This document shows positions 42,906 through 54,220 of a stretch of 64,000 bases of DNA, one piece after another (position 1 is the stretch's first letter; every line of letters starts with the position of its first letter). The stretch is from Zygnema cylindricum (lineage: Eukaryota > Streptophyta > Zygnematophyceae > Zygnematales > Zygnemataceae): the NCBI GenBank assembly GCA_037447655.1, contig JBBHKE010003513.1, forward strand, positions 62,001-126,000, in the 5' to 3' direction. The position numbers and the translations under genes are program-made. Below the pieces are notes generated by a model. That model saw only the letters and a list, made by a program, of their open reading frames with translations. It did not search any database and was not told the DNA's origin.

Positions 42906-44290
42906 TGCGCTGATTGCGCTGATTCCGCTGGTTGCGATCCGTGTGTATTGACTGCTGTTGGTTAGTCTGGACCCGAAGTTGGTGAGGAACTTGGAGAGAG
43001 TCTGACTCCGGAGTCATAACCGGAGTTTGTGGAATCTGCGGGACAATTTCCTGCATGCAATCTAAGATGACATACTCCTGTACTTTTTGTTGCTTTTGCT
43101 GCTCTGTCATTTGAAATAAATCTATGGAGTCTAGTTCATCTTTAACAATGATGTTTCTAGCTACAACTATTTTCTGCCTTTCAAACACAAAGACTCTATA
43201 ACCTTTTGAGTGATCATCATATCCTAACAGAATACCCGGTAATCCTTTCGGTTCCATTTTCCATCTATCTGTAGATGTATCCAAAATGAAGCATTGACTA
43301 CCAAAGACCTTGAAATGGCTAACATCTGGTTTGCTACCTGTCCAGATCTCGTAAGGAGTAGTTTCCACCGATCTTGATCCTATCCTATTTTTAATATAAA
43401 CTGCACAATTTAGAGCCTCACCCATAATTTCGGATCCACACTTTTATCTGCGAGCATAGACCTAGAGCTTTCCGTGAGAGTTCTATTCAGTCTTTCCGAC
43501 ACCCCATTTTGTTCCGGTGAATATGGAACAGTCAATAGATGACGAATGCCTTCCTCGAGTAAAAAGGTTTCAAATTCTTTCGATGTATATTCACCACCAT
43601 TGTCCGATCTGAGCTGCAAAATAGGTAAATTATGAAGTTTTTCAACCCATGCTTTATAGTGTTTGAAGTGACCAAACACTTCACTCTTTTCCTTCATGAA
43701 GTAAACCTTTGTAAACCTGGAGAAATCACGTGTGAAGGTGACCATGTATTTCATCCCCCCGGCAGATGGAACCTTCGCAAGACTAAAAACATCCGAATGA
43801 ATTTGTTGCAGCAGTTTCGTTGACCGATGCTCTGACTCCTTAGGAAATGGTAATCGGTGGATTTTGCCTAAAGCACAACCATCACAAGTTTTGACCGGCT
43901 CATCTGTGAGTGATACACCATCTATTTTTCTAGCAAGGACCATTTTCTTCAAACTATCATAGTTTACATGGCCTAATCTTTTATGCCACAACTCGTCTGA
44001 GTGCAAAACACCGGAGTACAAAACATCATTTTCCTTTGTATTAGCCATATCCATGCGATACATCTTGCTACTATCTCTAGTACCTGTAACTACAACCTTG
44101 CCGTTTTTGCTAACAACCTGCCGACCGTTTTTCAAACTAACCTCAAAGACTTTACTCTCAACCAACGACGTAGAAAACAGATTTTTCTTAAAGTCAGGCA
44201 CAAAAAAGACATTGTGAAGAGTCCTTTCAATTGCTTTTCCATCCACATCAACTAGCAAGGACACATCACCCATTGCACGAGTTTGGACAC
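42805..44290 (-). pseudogene. Element F integrase and C-terminal linker
   Basis: Zinc finger HKRLGHVNYDSLKK and CDGCALGK, then core HSDVFSLAKVPS (Asp), RSDNGGEYTSKEFE (Asp) and PEQNGVSERLNRT (Glu). A frameshift near 43,415 separates FWxEALNCAVYIKNR. The C-terminal TPYEIWTGSKPDVSHFKVFG block follows. A linker has the repeat [14 protein letters not shown] and joins RT near 42,850. Confidence 0.9.
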
Positions 44291-44640
44291 TTATTCCACA
44301 GGCATAATAAATATTTTTCTCCGGCGTTGTTTCTTATTTTTGAATATGGCCTTGTTCCAACACATATGGGCTGACGCTCCTGTATCCATAATCCATCCAG
44401 GGTCCTTTGCGCCTTCCATTGCTGCCGCCATAACGAATAGATCCGTGTCGTCCTCCTCAGAAAATGTTAGAGTCTCGTCTTGGAGTGATGAAGAAGCTGA
44501 AAACAGTGCATTTCCACGAGGTGTAGGCCTCGTGAAGCTTTTGTAAAACAGACTTTTTGCCATTGCGACCTGTATAAACCTATATCGTTAGCTTGTTAAA
44601 GTTTAGGACAGAATTTGTATCCATGACCTCTCTCACTACA
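44291..44640 (-). pseudogene. Element F protease region
   Basis: The aspartic protease active site DTGA is in WIMDTGASAHMC (near 44,370). An acidic stretch (SEEDDTD) precedes it. The frame ends before GDVSLLVD, so a small indel separates it from the integrase frame. Confidence 0.85.
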
Positions 44641-45387
44641 TTAAAAACATACAGTAATTGATTGTCTATTTCCACCCTGATTAAACTGTCTAAACTAGGT
44701 AAACTGATTACGTTGCTGATTAAATTGACCTTTTTTCCCAAAGTCTGAATTAAAAGCCTCTACTTGCTCAACATTGAGAATATTAGATGTAGCTTCCTCT
44801 TCTAGTAAAATATTGATGGCTAACTGTAAAGTCCAGCTAGCTTTATCTTTCTGTTTGAGTATGTCAGATGCTCCTTTCATACTACGAGGGAGACCCCGCA
44901 TGAGCAATGCTGCCTGTTGAAACTGAGGAAACACCCCACCGGCACAAGCATGTGCATCTACAAGAATACGAAATTTGTTATAATATTCAGCCATTGTACC
45001 GCCAGTGTACCTATAGTCCCAAATTTTTCCAGCGAATAGAAGCTCTTCGTGAACATTGGCCTTTTCATAATCACTTTTAATGGATTTCCAGATATCAATT
45101 GCCTTTTTCATTTTTATCCGAGACATAGCTAAGTCCTTAAATATACAAAAATTCAAAATAGAACGAGCCTGCGTATTTTTCTTAGACCATGACAGATCAG
45201 ATTCATCCAGAGAACCATCCAAAATATCCAAAAGATTGACATTTTCAAAATGTGTCTCCACCATATCCGCCCAGTAAATATACTTATCCCCAGAAAAGAT
45301 AGGAATTCTTGATGACAGGCCCATAACCTGTTGTTCTACAACCACCGGTGCAGGTGGAGGAGCAGCAATAGTAGTAGAAGTAGACAT
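44641..45387 (-). pseudogene. Element F Gag with CCHC knuckle
   Basis: The start at 45,387 is 59 bases inside the 5' LTR. LTR-coded MSTSTTIAAPPPAPVVVEQQ is followed by PBS-coded VMGLSSRIPIFSGDKYIYWA. Copia Gag blocks KIWDYRYTGGTMAEYYNKF and ALLMRGLPRSMKG are present. A TAG at 44,695-44,697 and a TAA at 44,641-44,643 interrupt the end; the second falls inside the knuckle (CF-stop-CSERGHGYKFC), where Gln is expected. Confidence 0.9.
45314..45328 (-). promoter_or_regulatory. Primer-binding site of element F (half initiator tRNA)
   Basis: On the minus strand GGTTATGGGCCTGTC directly follows the LTR end CAACA. The first 11 bases equal element A's site; the last four diverge. Confidence 0.78.
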
Positions 45388-46126
45388 GATACACTCTCAG
45401 AAGCTATCAAGAATCCTACCAAACAGCTGTTCTTAAGTGCTCACCATTCTTATACAAGCATCCAAATCTCACAAAACTCTATCAGAATATAGAGTAACAT
45501 AAACAATCACAACTCCCAAAGTTTCAGCACAATTGACCCAACAACACTCAAGATATGATACTCAGAAGTTTCCCAAAAACTGTTTGCAGTTTTACTACTT
45601 CGAAGTATGAATACATAAAAATGCTGTATGTCCTAAGTCTTATACTTTCAGTGTTCTACCGCCGATAACAGTGTACCTGAGAGGTACGTCCAAAATCAAC
45701 ACACCTACTGAGATCTACGTGTCCTTGATCGTGCCAACCCAATCTATCATTGTACAGTCAATATTACTCAAAAATCTAGATTAAGTGTTTGTACAAATAC
45801 TTGTCGGCTAAGTCACTTGTGATACTCTTTTGAATCTCGTCCGTTGACTAGATTCATATTAATCGCAGCTGCGTTGTCCCGTACCGGATCACATTTAAGA
45901 TAGTAGCAGCTGCGTTGTCCGTACGGATCTTATCCAACGTAACCGCAGCTGCGTTTGTCCTGTCTGTGTCGCAGCTTCGCTGCTGCGCTGCTCTGCTGCT
46001 GCGCTGCTGCGCAGCTCTGCTATATAGCAGCTGCGCTGCTCTTCCGTATAGCAGCTGAGCTGCTGTCTGTATAGTTGCTGTGCTGCTGCGCTGCTCTGAG
46101 ACTAAATGCTTTCCAAAAAGACAACA
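45329..46126 (-). repeat. 5' LTR of element F
   Basis: 798 bp, intact, TGTTGTTCTACAACC...AAGACAACA on the plus strand. It is rich in GCAGCTGCGCTGCTC-like words at 45,860-46,100. The right flank is satellite with AGGTA. Confidence 0.94.
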
Positions 46127-46810
46127 AGGTAAACATTCTTGTTTTCGCTAACAATTTGCGTAATTTAGGTAACAATTTTTGGTATCGCAAACTGTTTGTT
46201 TAATTTAGGTAAGAAATTCTTGTTATTGCTAACAGTTTCTGTAAGTTAGGTAATAATTCTTGTTAGCTCAAACAGTTTATAGAAGTTAGATAACTGTTAT
46301 TGTTTATGCTAACACTTTTTGTACTTTAGGTAACAATTCTTGTTATCGCTAAATGTTTGTGTAATTTAGGTAACAATTCTTGTTATTGCTAACTGTTTCT
46401 ATAATTTAGGTAACAATTCTTATTATCACAAACTGTTTGCGTAAGTTAGGTAACCATTCTTGTTAGCGCTAACAGTTTGTGTAAGTTTGGTAACTATTCT
46501 TGTTATCGTTAACTGTTTGTGTAATTTAGGTAATAATTCCTGTTATCGCTAACTGTTTGTGTAATCTAGCATAAAATTATTGTTATTGCTAACAATTTTT
46601 GTAAGTTAGATAACATTTTCTGTTAGCGCAAACATTTTGTGTAATTAAGATAACAATTCTTGTGATCGCTAACAGTTTGTGTAAGTTAGATAACTATTCC
46701 TGTTAGCGGTAACAGTTTGTGTAAGTTAGGTAACAATTCCTGTTATTGCTAACAATTTGTGTAAGTTAGTTAACAATTCTTATAATCGCTAACAGTTTTT
46801 GTAATTTAGG

Positions 46811-47770
46811 TAACTATTTTTTGTTATTGCTAACTGTTTGTGTAATTTAGGTAATAATTCTTGTTATCGCTAACAATTTGTGTAATTTAGGTAAGAATTC
46901 TTGTTATCGCTAACAGATTTTGTAATTTAGGTAACAATTCTTGTTATCGCTAACTGTTTGTGTAATTAAGGTAACAATTCTATTATCACTAACAGTTTGT
47001 GTAAGTTAGGTAACAATTATTGTTAGCGCTAACAGTTTTTGTAAGTTAGGTAACTATTCTTGTTAGCGCTAACAGTTTGTGTAAGTTAGATAACAATTTC
47101 ATTTATCGCTAATAGTTTGCGTAAGTTGGGTAACAATTGTTGTCAGCGCTAACAGTTTGTGTAAGTTAGGTAACAATTCCTGTTATCGCTAACAGTTTGT
47201 GTAAGTTAGGTAACCATTCTTGTTAGCGCTAACAATTTGTGTAAGTTAGATAACAATTCATGTTATCGCTAACAGTTTGTGTAATTTAGGTATCTATTTT
47301 TTGTTATTGCTAACTGTTAGTGTAATTTAGGTAATAATTCTTGTTATCGCTAACAGTTTGTGTAATTTAGGTAAGAATTCTTGTTATCGCTAACAGATTT
47401 TGTAATTTAGGTAACAATTCTTGTTATCGCTAACTGTTTGTGTAATTAAGGTAACAATTCTTATTATCACTAACAGTTTGCGTAAGTTAGGTAACAATTC
47501 TTGTTAGCGCTAATAGTTTTTGTAAGTTAGGTAACTATTCTTGTTAGCGCTAACAGTTTGTGTAAGTAAGATAACTATTTCATTTATCGCTAATAGTTTG
47601 CGTAAGTTGGGTCACAATTCTTGTTAGCGCTAACAGTTTGTGTAAGTTAGGTAACAATTCTTGTTATCGCTAACAGTTTTTGTAATTTAGGTAACTATTA
47701 TTTGTTATTGCTAACTGTTAGTGTAATTTAGGTAAGAATACTTGTTATCGCTAACAGTTTTTGTAAGTTA
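46811..47770 (+). repeat. Higher-order repeat, 480 bp (12 monomers)
   Basis: The rare variant containing ATTTTTTGTTATTGCTAACTG occurs at 46,811 and 47,291, exactly 480 bp apart, followed in both by the same ordered series of variant monomers (TAAGAATTC, ACAGATTTTG, TTATCACT). Related partial copies with GTATGTGTAATTTAAG recur at 47,998 and 48,638 (640 bp, 16 monomers). Confidence 0.75.
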
Positions 47771-48834
47771 GGTAACCATTCTTGTTAGCGCTAACAGTTT
47801 GTGTAAGTTAGATAACAATTTCATTTATCGCTAATAGTTTGCGTAAGTTGGGTAACAATTCTTCTTAGCGCTAATAGTTTGTGTAAGTTAGTTAACAATT
47901 CCTGTTATCGCTAACAGTTTGTGTAAGTTAGGTAACCATTCTTGTTAGCGCAAACAATTTGTGTAAGTTAGATAACAATTCTTGCTATCCCTAACAGTAT
48001 GTGTAATTTAAGTAAGAATTCTTGTTATCGCTAACAGATTTTGTAATTTAGGTAACAATTCTTGTTATCGCTAACTGTTTCTGTAATTAAGGTAACAATT
48101 CTTATTATCACTAACAGTTTGCGTAAGTTAGGTAACAATTCTTGTTAGCGCTAACAGTTTTTGTAAGTTAGGTGACTATTCTTGTTAGCGCTAACAGTTT
48201 GTGTAAGTTAGGTAACAATTCTTGTTATCGCTAATAGTTTTTGTAATTTAGGTAACTATTATTTGTTATTGCTAACTGTTTCTGTAATTTAGGTAAGAAT
48301 ACTTGTTATCGCTAACAGTTTTTGTAAGTTAGGTAACCATTCTTGTTAGCGCTAACTGTTTGTGTAAGTTAAATAACAATTCCTATTATCGCTAACAATT
48401 TGTGTAAGTTAGGTAATAATTCATGTTATCGCTAAGAGTTTGTGTAAGTTAGATAACAATTTCATTTATCGCTAAGAGTTTGTGTAAGTTGGGTAAGAAT
48501 TCTTCTTAACGCTAATAGTTTGTGTAAGTTAGGTAACAATTCCTGTTATCGCTAACAGTTTGTGTAAGTTAGGTAACCATTCTTGTTAGCGCAAACAGTT
48601 TGTGTAAGCTAGATAACAATTCTTGTTATCCCTAACAGTATGTGTAATTTAAGTAAGAATTCTTGTTATGGCTAACAGATTTTCTAATTTAGGTAACAAT
48701 TCTTGTTATCGCTAACAGTTTGTATAAGTTAGGTAACCATTCTTGTTAGCGCTAACAGTTTGTGTAATTTAAATAACAATTCTTATTATCGCTAACAATT
48801 TGTGTAAGTTAGGTAACAATTCATGTTATCGCTG

Positions 48835-49796
48835 ACTGTTTGTGTAAATTAGGTAACCATTCTTGTTAGCGCTAACAATTTCTGTAATTTAGATAAGAAT
48901 TGCTGTTATCTCTAATTATTTGTGTAATTTAGGCAACAATTTTTGATTTCGCTAACAATTTGTGTAGTGTAGGCTACGATTCTTGTTATCGCTAACTATT
49001 TGTGTAATTTAGGTAACAATTCTAGTTATCGCTAACTATTTGTGTAATTTAGGTAACATTTCATGTTATCGCTAACAGTTTGTGTAATTTAGGTAACCAT
49101 TTATTGTTATCTCTAACTCTTTGTGTAATTTAGGTAACAATTCTGTTATCGCTAAATGTTTGTGTAATTTAGGTAACAATTCTTGTTATCGCGAACTCTT
49201 TGTTTAATTTAGGTAACCATATATTGTTATCTCTAACTGTTTGTGTAATTTAGGTAACAATTCCTGTTATCTCTAACTGTTTGTGTAATTTAGGTAATAA
49301 TTCATGTTATCGATAACTGTTTGTGTAAATTAGGTAACCATTCTTGTTAGCGCTAACAATTTCTGTAATTTAGATAAGAATTGCTGTTATCTCTAATTAT
49401 TTGTGTAATTTAGGTAACAATTTTTGATTTCGCTAACAATTTGTGTAGTGTAGGCTACGATTCTTGTTATCGCTAACTATTTGTGTAATTTAGGTAACAA
49501 TTCTAGTTATCGCTAACTATTTGTGTAATTTAGGTAACATTTCATGTTATCGCTAACAGTTTGTGTAATTTAGGTAACCATTTATTGTTATCTCTAACTC
49601 TTTGTGTAATTTAGGTAACAATTCTGTTATCGCTAAATGTTTGTGTAATTTAGGTAACAATTCTTGTTATCGCGAACTCTTTGTTTAATTTAGGTAACCA
49701 TATATTGTTATCTCTAACTGTTTGTGTAATTTAGGTAACAATTTCTGTTATCTCTAACTGTTTGTGTAATTTAGGTAATAATTCATATTATCGCTA
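48835..49796 (+). repeat. Higher-order repeat, 481 bp tandem duplication
   Basis: Twelve monomers (48,835-49,315) are repeated almost identically (49,316-49,796). Shared private variants include TTTCTGTAATTTAGATAAG, TTTTTGATTTCGC, GTGTAGTGTAGGCTACG and a 41-base monomer with CCATATATTGTTATC. Only a few substitutions separate the two copies, so this is a recent unequal crossover or amplification. Confidence 0.88.
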
Positions 49797-52700
49797 ACAA
49801 TTTGTGTAATTTAGGTAACAATTCTTGATATTGCTAACAATTTGTTTAATTTAGGTAACAATTCTTGTTAGCGCTAAGAGTTTGTGTAAATTAGATAACA
49901 ATTCCTATTATTGCTAACACTTTTGTGTAATTTAGGTAACAATTCTTGTTATCGCTAACAATTTCTGTAATTTAGGTAACAATTTATGTAATCGCTAATT
50001 GTTTGTGTAATTTAGTTAATAATTCCTGTTATCGCTAACTGCTTGTTTAATTTAGGTAAGAATTTTTGTTATCGCTAACTGTTTGTGTAATTTATGTAAC
50101 AATTATTGTTAACAATAACAATTTGTGTAATTTAGGTAACAATTCTTGTTATCGCTAATAGTTTGTGTAATTTTGGTAACAATTCTTTTTATCGCTAACT
50201 GTTTGTATAATTTACGTAACGATTTTTGTTATCGCTAACAATTTCTGTAATTTAGGTAACAAGTCCTGTTACCGCTAACAGTTTGTGTAAGTTAGGTAAC
50301 CATTCTTGTTAGCCTGACAATTTGTGTAAGTTAGATAACAATTCTTGTTATCGCTTACTGTTTGTGTAACTTAGGTTACTATTCTTGTTATCGCTAACAA
50401 TTTGTGTAATTTAGGTTACAATTTTTGTTATTGTTACCTGTTTGTGTAGTTTTGGTAACAATTCTTGTTATTGTTAACAATTTGAGCAATTTAGGTTACA
50501 ATTGTTGTTACCTCTAACTGTTTTTGTAATTTAGGTAACAATTCTTCTTATCGCTAACTGTTTGTGTAATTAAGGTAACCATTCTTGTTAGCGCTAAGAG
50601 TGTGTGTAAGTGAGATAACAATTCTTATTGCCCCTAACAGTTTGTGTAATTTAGGAAACAGTTCTTGTTATCGATAACTGTTTGTGTAATTTAGGTAACA
50701 ATTCTTCTTATCGCTAACAATATGTGTAATATAGGCTACAACTCTTGTTATCGCTAAGTGTTTGTGTAATTTAGGAAACAATTCCTATTATCGCTAAAAG
50801 TTTGTGTAATTTAGGTTACAATTCTTGTTATCGCTAACTGTTTGTGTAATTTAGGTGACTGTTTTTGTTATCGCTAACAGTTTGTGTAATTTAGGTAATA
50901 ATTATTGTTATCGATAACTGTTTTTGTAAATTAGGTAACCATTATTGTTAGCGCCAACAATTTGTGTAATTTAGATAACAATTCCTGTTATCGCTAACTA
51001 TTTGTGTAATTTAGGTAACAATTTTTGATTTCGCTAACAATTTGTGTGGTTTAGGCTACAATTCTTGTTATCGCTAACAGTTTGTGTAATTTAGGTAACC
51101 ATTTATCGTTATCTCTAACTGTTTGTGTAATTTAGGTAACAATTCAAGTTATCGCTAACAGTTTGTGTAATTTAGCAACTGTTTCCTGTTAGCGCAAACA
51201 GTTTGTGTAATTTAGATAACTAATCCGTTTATCGCTAACTGTTTGTGTAATTTAGGTAACAATTCTTGTTATTGCTAACAATTTGTGTAATTTAGGTTAG
51301 AATTGTTGTTACCGCTAACTGTTTTTGTAATTTATGTAAAATTCTTGTTATCGCTAACTGTTTGTGTAATTAAAGTGAGAATTCTTGTTATTGCTAGCAG
51401 TTTGTGTAATTTAGGAAACAAGTATTGTTATCTCTAATTGTTTGTGTAAGTTAGATAACAATTCTTGTTAGCGCTAAGACTGTGTGTAAGCGAGATAACA
51501 ATTCTTGTTGTCCCTAATTGTTTGTGTAATTTAGCAAACAATTCTTATTATCATTATCTGTTGTGTTATTTAGATAACAATTCTTGTTATCACTAAATGT
51601 TTGTGTAATTTAGGTAACAATTCCGCCTTTAGCTAACAGTTTGTGTAATTTAGGTAATAATTATTGTTAGCGCAAACAGTTTGTGTAATTTAGATAACAA
51701 ATCCTGTTATCGCTAACTGTTTTTGTAATTTAGGTTACAATTCTTGTTATCTTTAACAGTTTGTGTAATTTAGGTAACAATTTCTGTTATCGCTAACTGT
51801 TTGTGTAATTTAGGTAATATTTCTTGTTATCGCTAATTGTTTGTGTAATTTAGGTAACAATTCTTGTTATCGCTAACTGTTTCTGTAATTTAGGTAACTA
51901 TTATTGTTATCGCTAACAATTTGTGTAATTTAGGTTACAATTCTTGTTATCGCTAACTGTTTGTGTAATTTAGGTAACAATTCTTTTTATCGCTAACTGT
52001 TTGTGTAATTTAGTTAACAATTTTTGTTATCGCTAACAGTTTGTGTAATTTAGGTAACAAGTCTTGTTACGGCTAGCAATTTGTGTAAGTAAGGTAACCA
52101 TTGTTGTTAGCGCTAACAGTTTGTGTAAGTTAGATAACATTTCTTGTTATCGCTTACTGTTTGTGTAATTTAGGTAACTATTATTGTTATCGCTAACAAT
52201 TTGTGTAATTTAGGTTACAATTCTTGTTATCGCTAACTGTTTGTGTAATTTAGGTAACTATTATTGTTATCGCTAACAGTTTGTGTAATTTAGATAACAA
52301 TTACTGTTATCGTTAATTGTTTGTGTAATTTAGGAAACAATTCTTGTTATCGCTAACTTTTTGTAACATTTAGGTAACAATTCTTGTTTTCGCTAACAGT
52401 TTGTGTAATTTAGGTAACAATTCTTGTTATTGCTAACAATTTGTGTAATTTTGGTTACAATTGTTGTTACCGCTAACTGTTTTTGTAATTTAGGTAATAA
52501 TTCTTGTTATCGCTAACTGTTTGTGAAATTAAGGTGAAATTTTTTTTGAAATCGCTAATAGTTTGTGTAATTTAGGTAACAAGTATTGTTATCGCTAACG
52601 GTTTGTGTAAGTTAGGAAAAAAATCTTGTTATCGCTAATTGTTTGTGTAATTTAGATAACAATTTTTTTTATCGCTAACTATTTTTGTCAGTTTGTGTAA

Positions 52701-54220
52701 TATAGGTAACAATTTCTGTTATCGCTAATCGTTTGTGTAATTTAGGTAATATTTCTTGTTTTCGCTAACTGTTTGTGTAATTTAGGTAACGATTCTTGTA
52801 ATCGCTAACTCTTTGTGAAAATTAGGTAACTATTATTGTTATCGCTAAGATTTGTGTAATTTAGGTTTCAATTCTTGTTATCGCTAACTGTTTGTGTAAT
52901 TTAGATAACAATTACTGTTATTGCTAACTGTTTGTATAAGTTAGGAAACAATTTTTGTTTTCGCTAACTGTTTGTGTAATTTAGGTAACAATTTTTGTTA
53001 TTGCTAACAGTTTGTGTAATTTAGATAGCAATTCCTGTTATCGCTAACAGTTTGTGTAATTTAGGTGACAATTCTTGTTATCGCTAATAGTTTGTGTAAT
53101 TTAGGTATCAACTATTGTTATTGCTAACAGTTTGTGTAAGTTAGGTAACCATTTTTGTAAGCGCTTACTGTTTGTGTAATTTAGGAAACAATTCTTGTTA
53201 TCGCTAACTGTTTGTGTAATTAAGGTAACAATCCTTGTTATCGCTAACATTTTGTGTAATTAAGGTAAAAATTCCGGTTACCACTAACAGTTTGTGTAAG
53301 TTAGGTCACCATCTTCTTATCGCTAACTGTTTGTGTAATTTAGGTAACAATTCTTGTTATCGCTAACAGTTTTTGTAATTTAGGTAATAATTCATCTAAG
53401 CGCAAATAGTTTTTGTAATTTAGATAACAAATCCTGTTATCGCTAACTGTTTGTGTAATTTAGTAAAAATTCTTTTTATCGCTAAGTGTTTGTGTAATTT
53501 AGGTTACAATTCTTGTTATCGCTAACAGTTTGTGTAATTTAGGTAATAATTCTTGTTAGCGCAAACGGTTTGTGTAATTTAGATAACAAATCCTGTTATC
53601 GGTAACAGTTTGTGTAATTTATGTTATAATTCCTGTTAGCATAAACACTTTGTGTAATTTAGATAACAAATCCTGTTATCGCTAACTGTTTGTGTAATTT
53701 AGGTAACAATTCTTGTTATCGCTAACTGTTTGTGTAATTAAGGTTACAATTCTGGTTATCTTTAACAGTTTGTGTAATTTAGGTAACAATTTATTTTATC
53801 GCTAACTGTTTGTGTTATTTAGGTAATATTTCTTGTTATCGCTAAGTGTTTGTTTAATTTAGGTAACAATTTTTGTTATCGCTAACTATTTGTGTAATTT
53901 AGGTAACTATTCTTGTTATGGGTAACAATTTGTGTAATTAAGGTTATAATTCTAGTTATCATTAACTGTTTGTGTAATTTTGGTAACAATTTTTTTTATC
54001 GCTATCTGTTTGTGTAATTTATCTAACAATTTTTGTTATCGCTTACAGTTTGTGTAATTTAGGTAACAGTTCCTGTTAGCGCTAACAGTTTGTGTAAGTT
54101 AGAAAACAATTTTTGTTATCACTTCCTGTTTGTGTAATTTAGGTAACTATTATTTTTATCGGTAACAATTTTTGTAATTTAGGTTACAATTCTTGTTATC
54201 GCTAACTGTTTGTGAAAGTT

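Larger units (their letters stand above)
36829..46126 (-). mobile_element. Element F: Ty1/copia retrotransposon with a split 3' LTR
   Basis: Both outer ends lie in satellite with a perfect AGGTA duplication (36,824-36,828 and 46,127-46,131). The 5' LTR is 45,329-46,126. The 3' LTR is in two parts, 36,829-37,361 and 40,702-41,157, separated by inverted fragment E. About 155 bp (from CTACTGAGATCTACG to GATTCATATCAAT) is duplicated on both sides of E. Minus-strand gag-pol lies between, with several stops and frameshifts. The PBS is the half-tRNA type and the PPT is shared with A. Confidence 0.92.
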
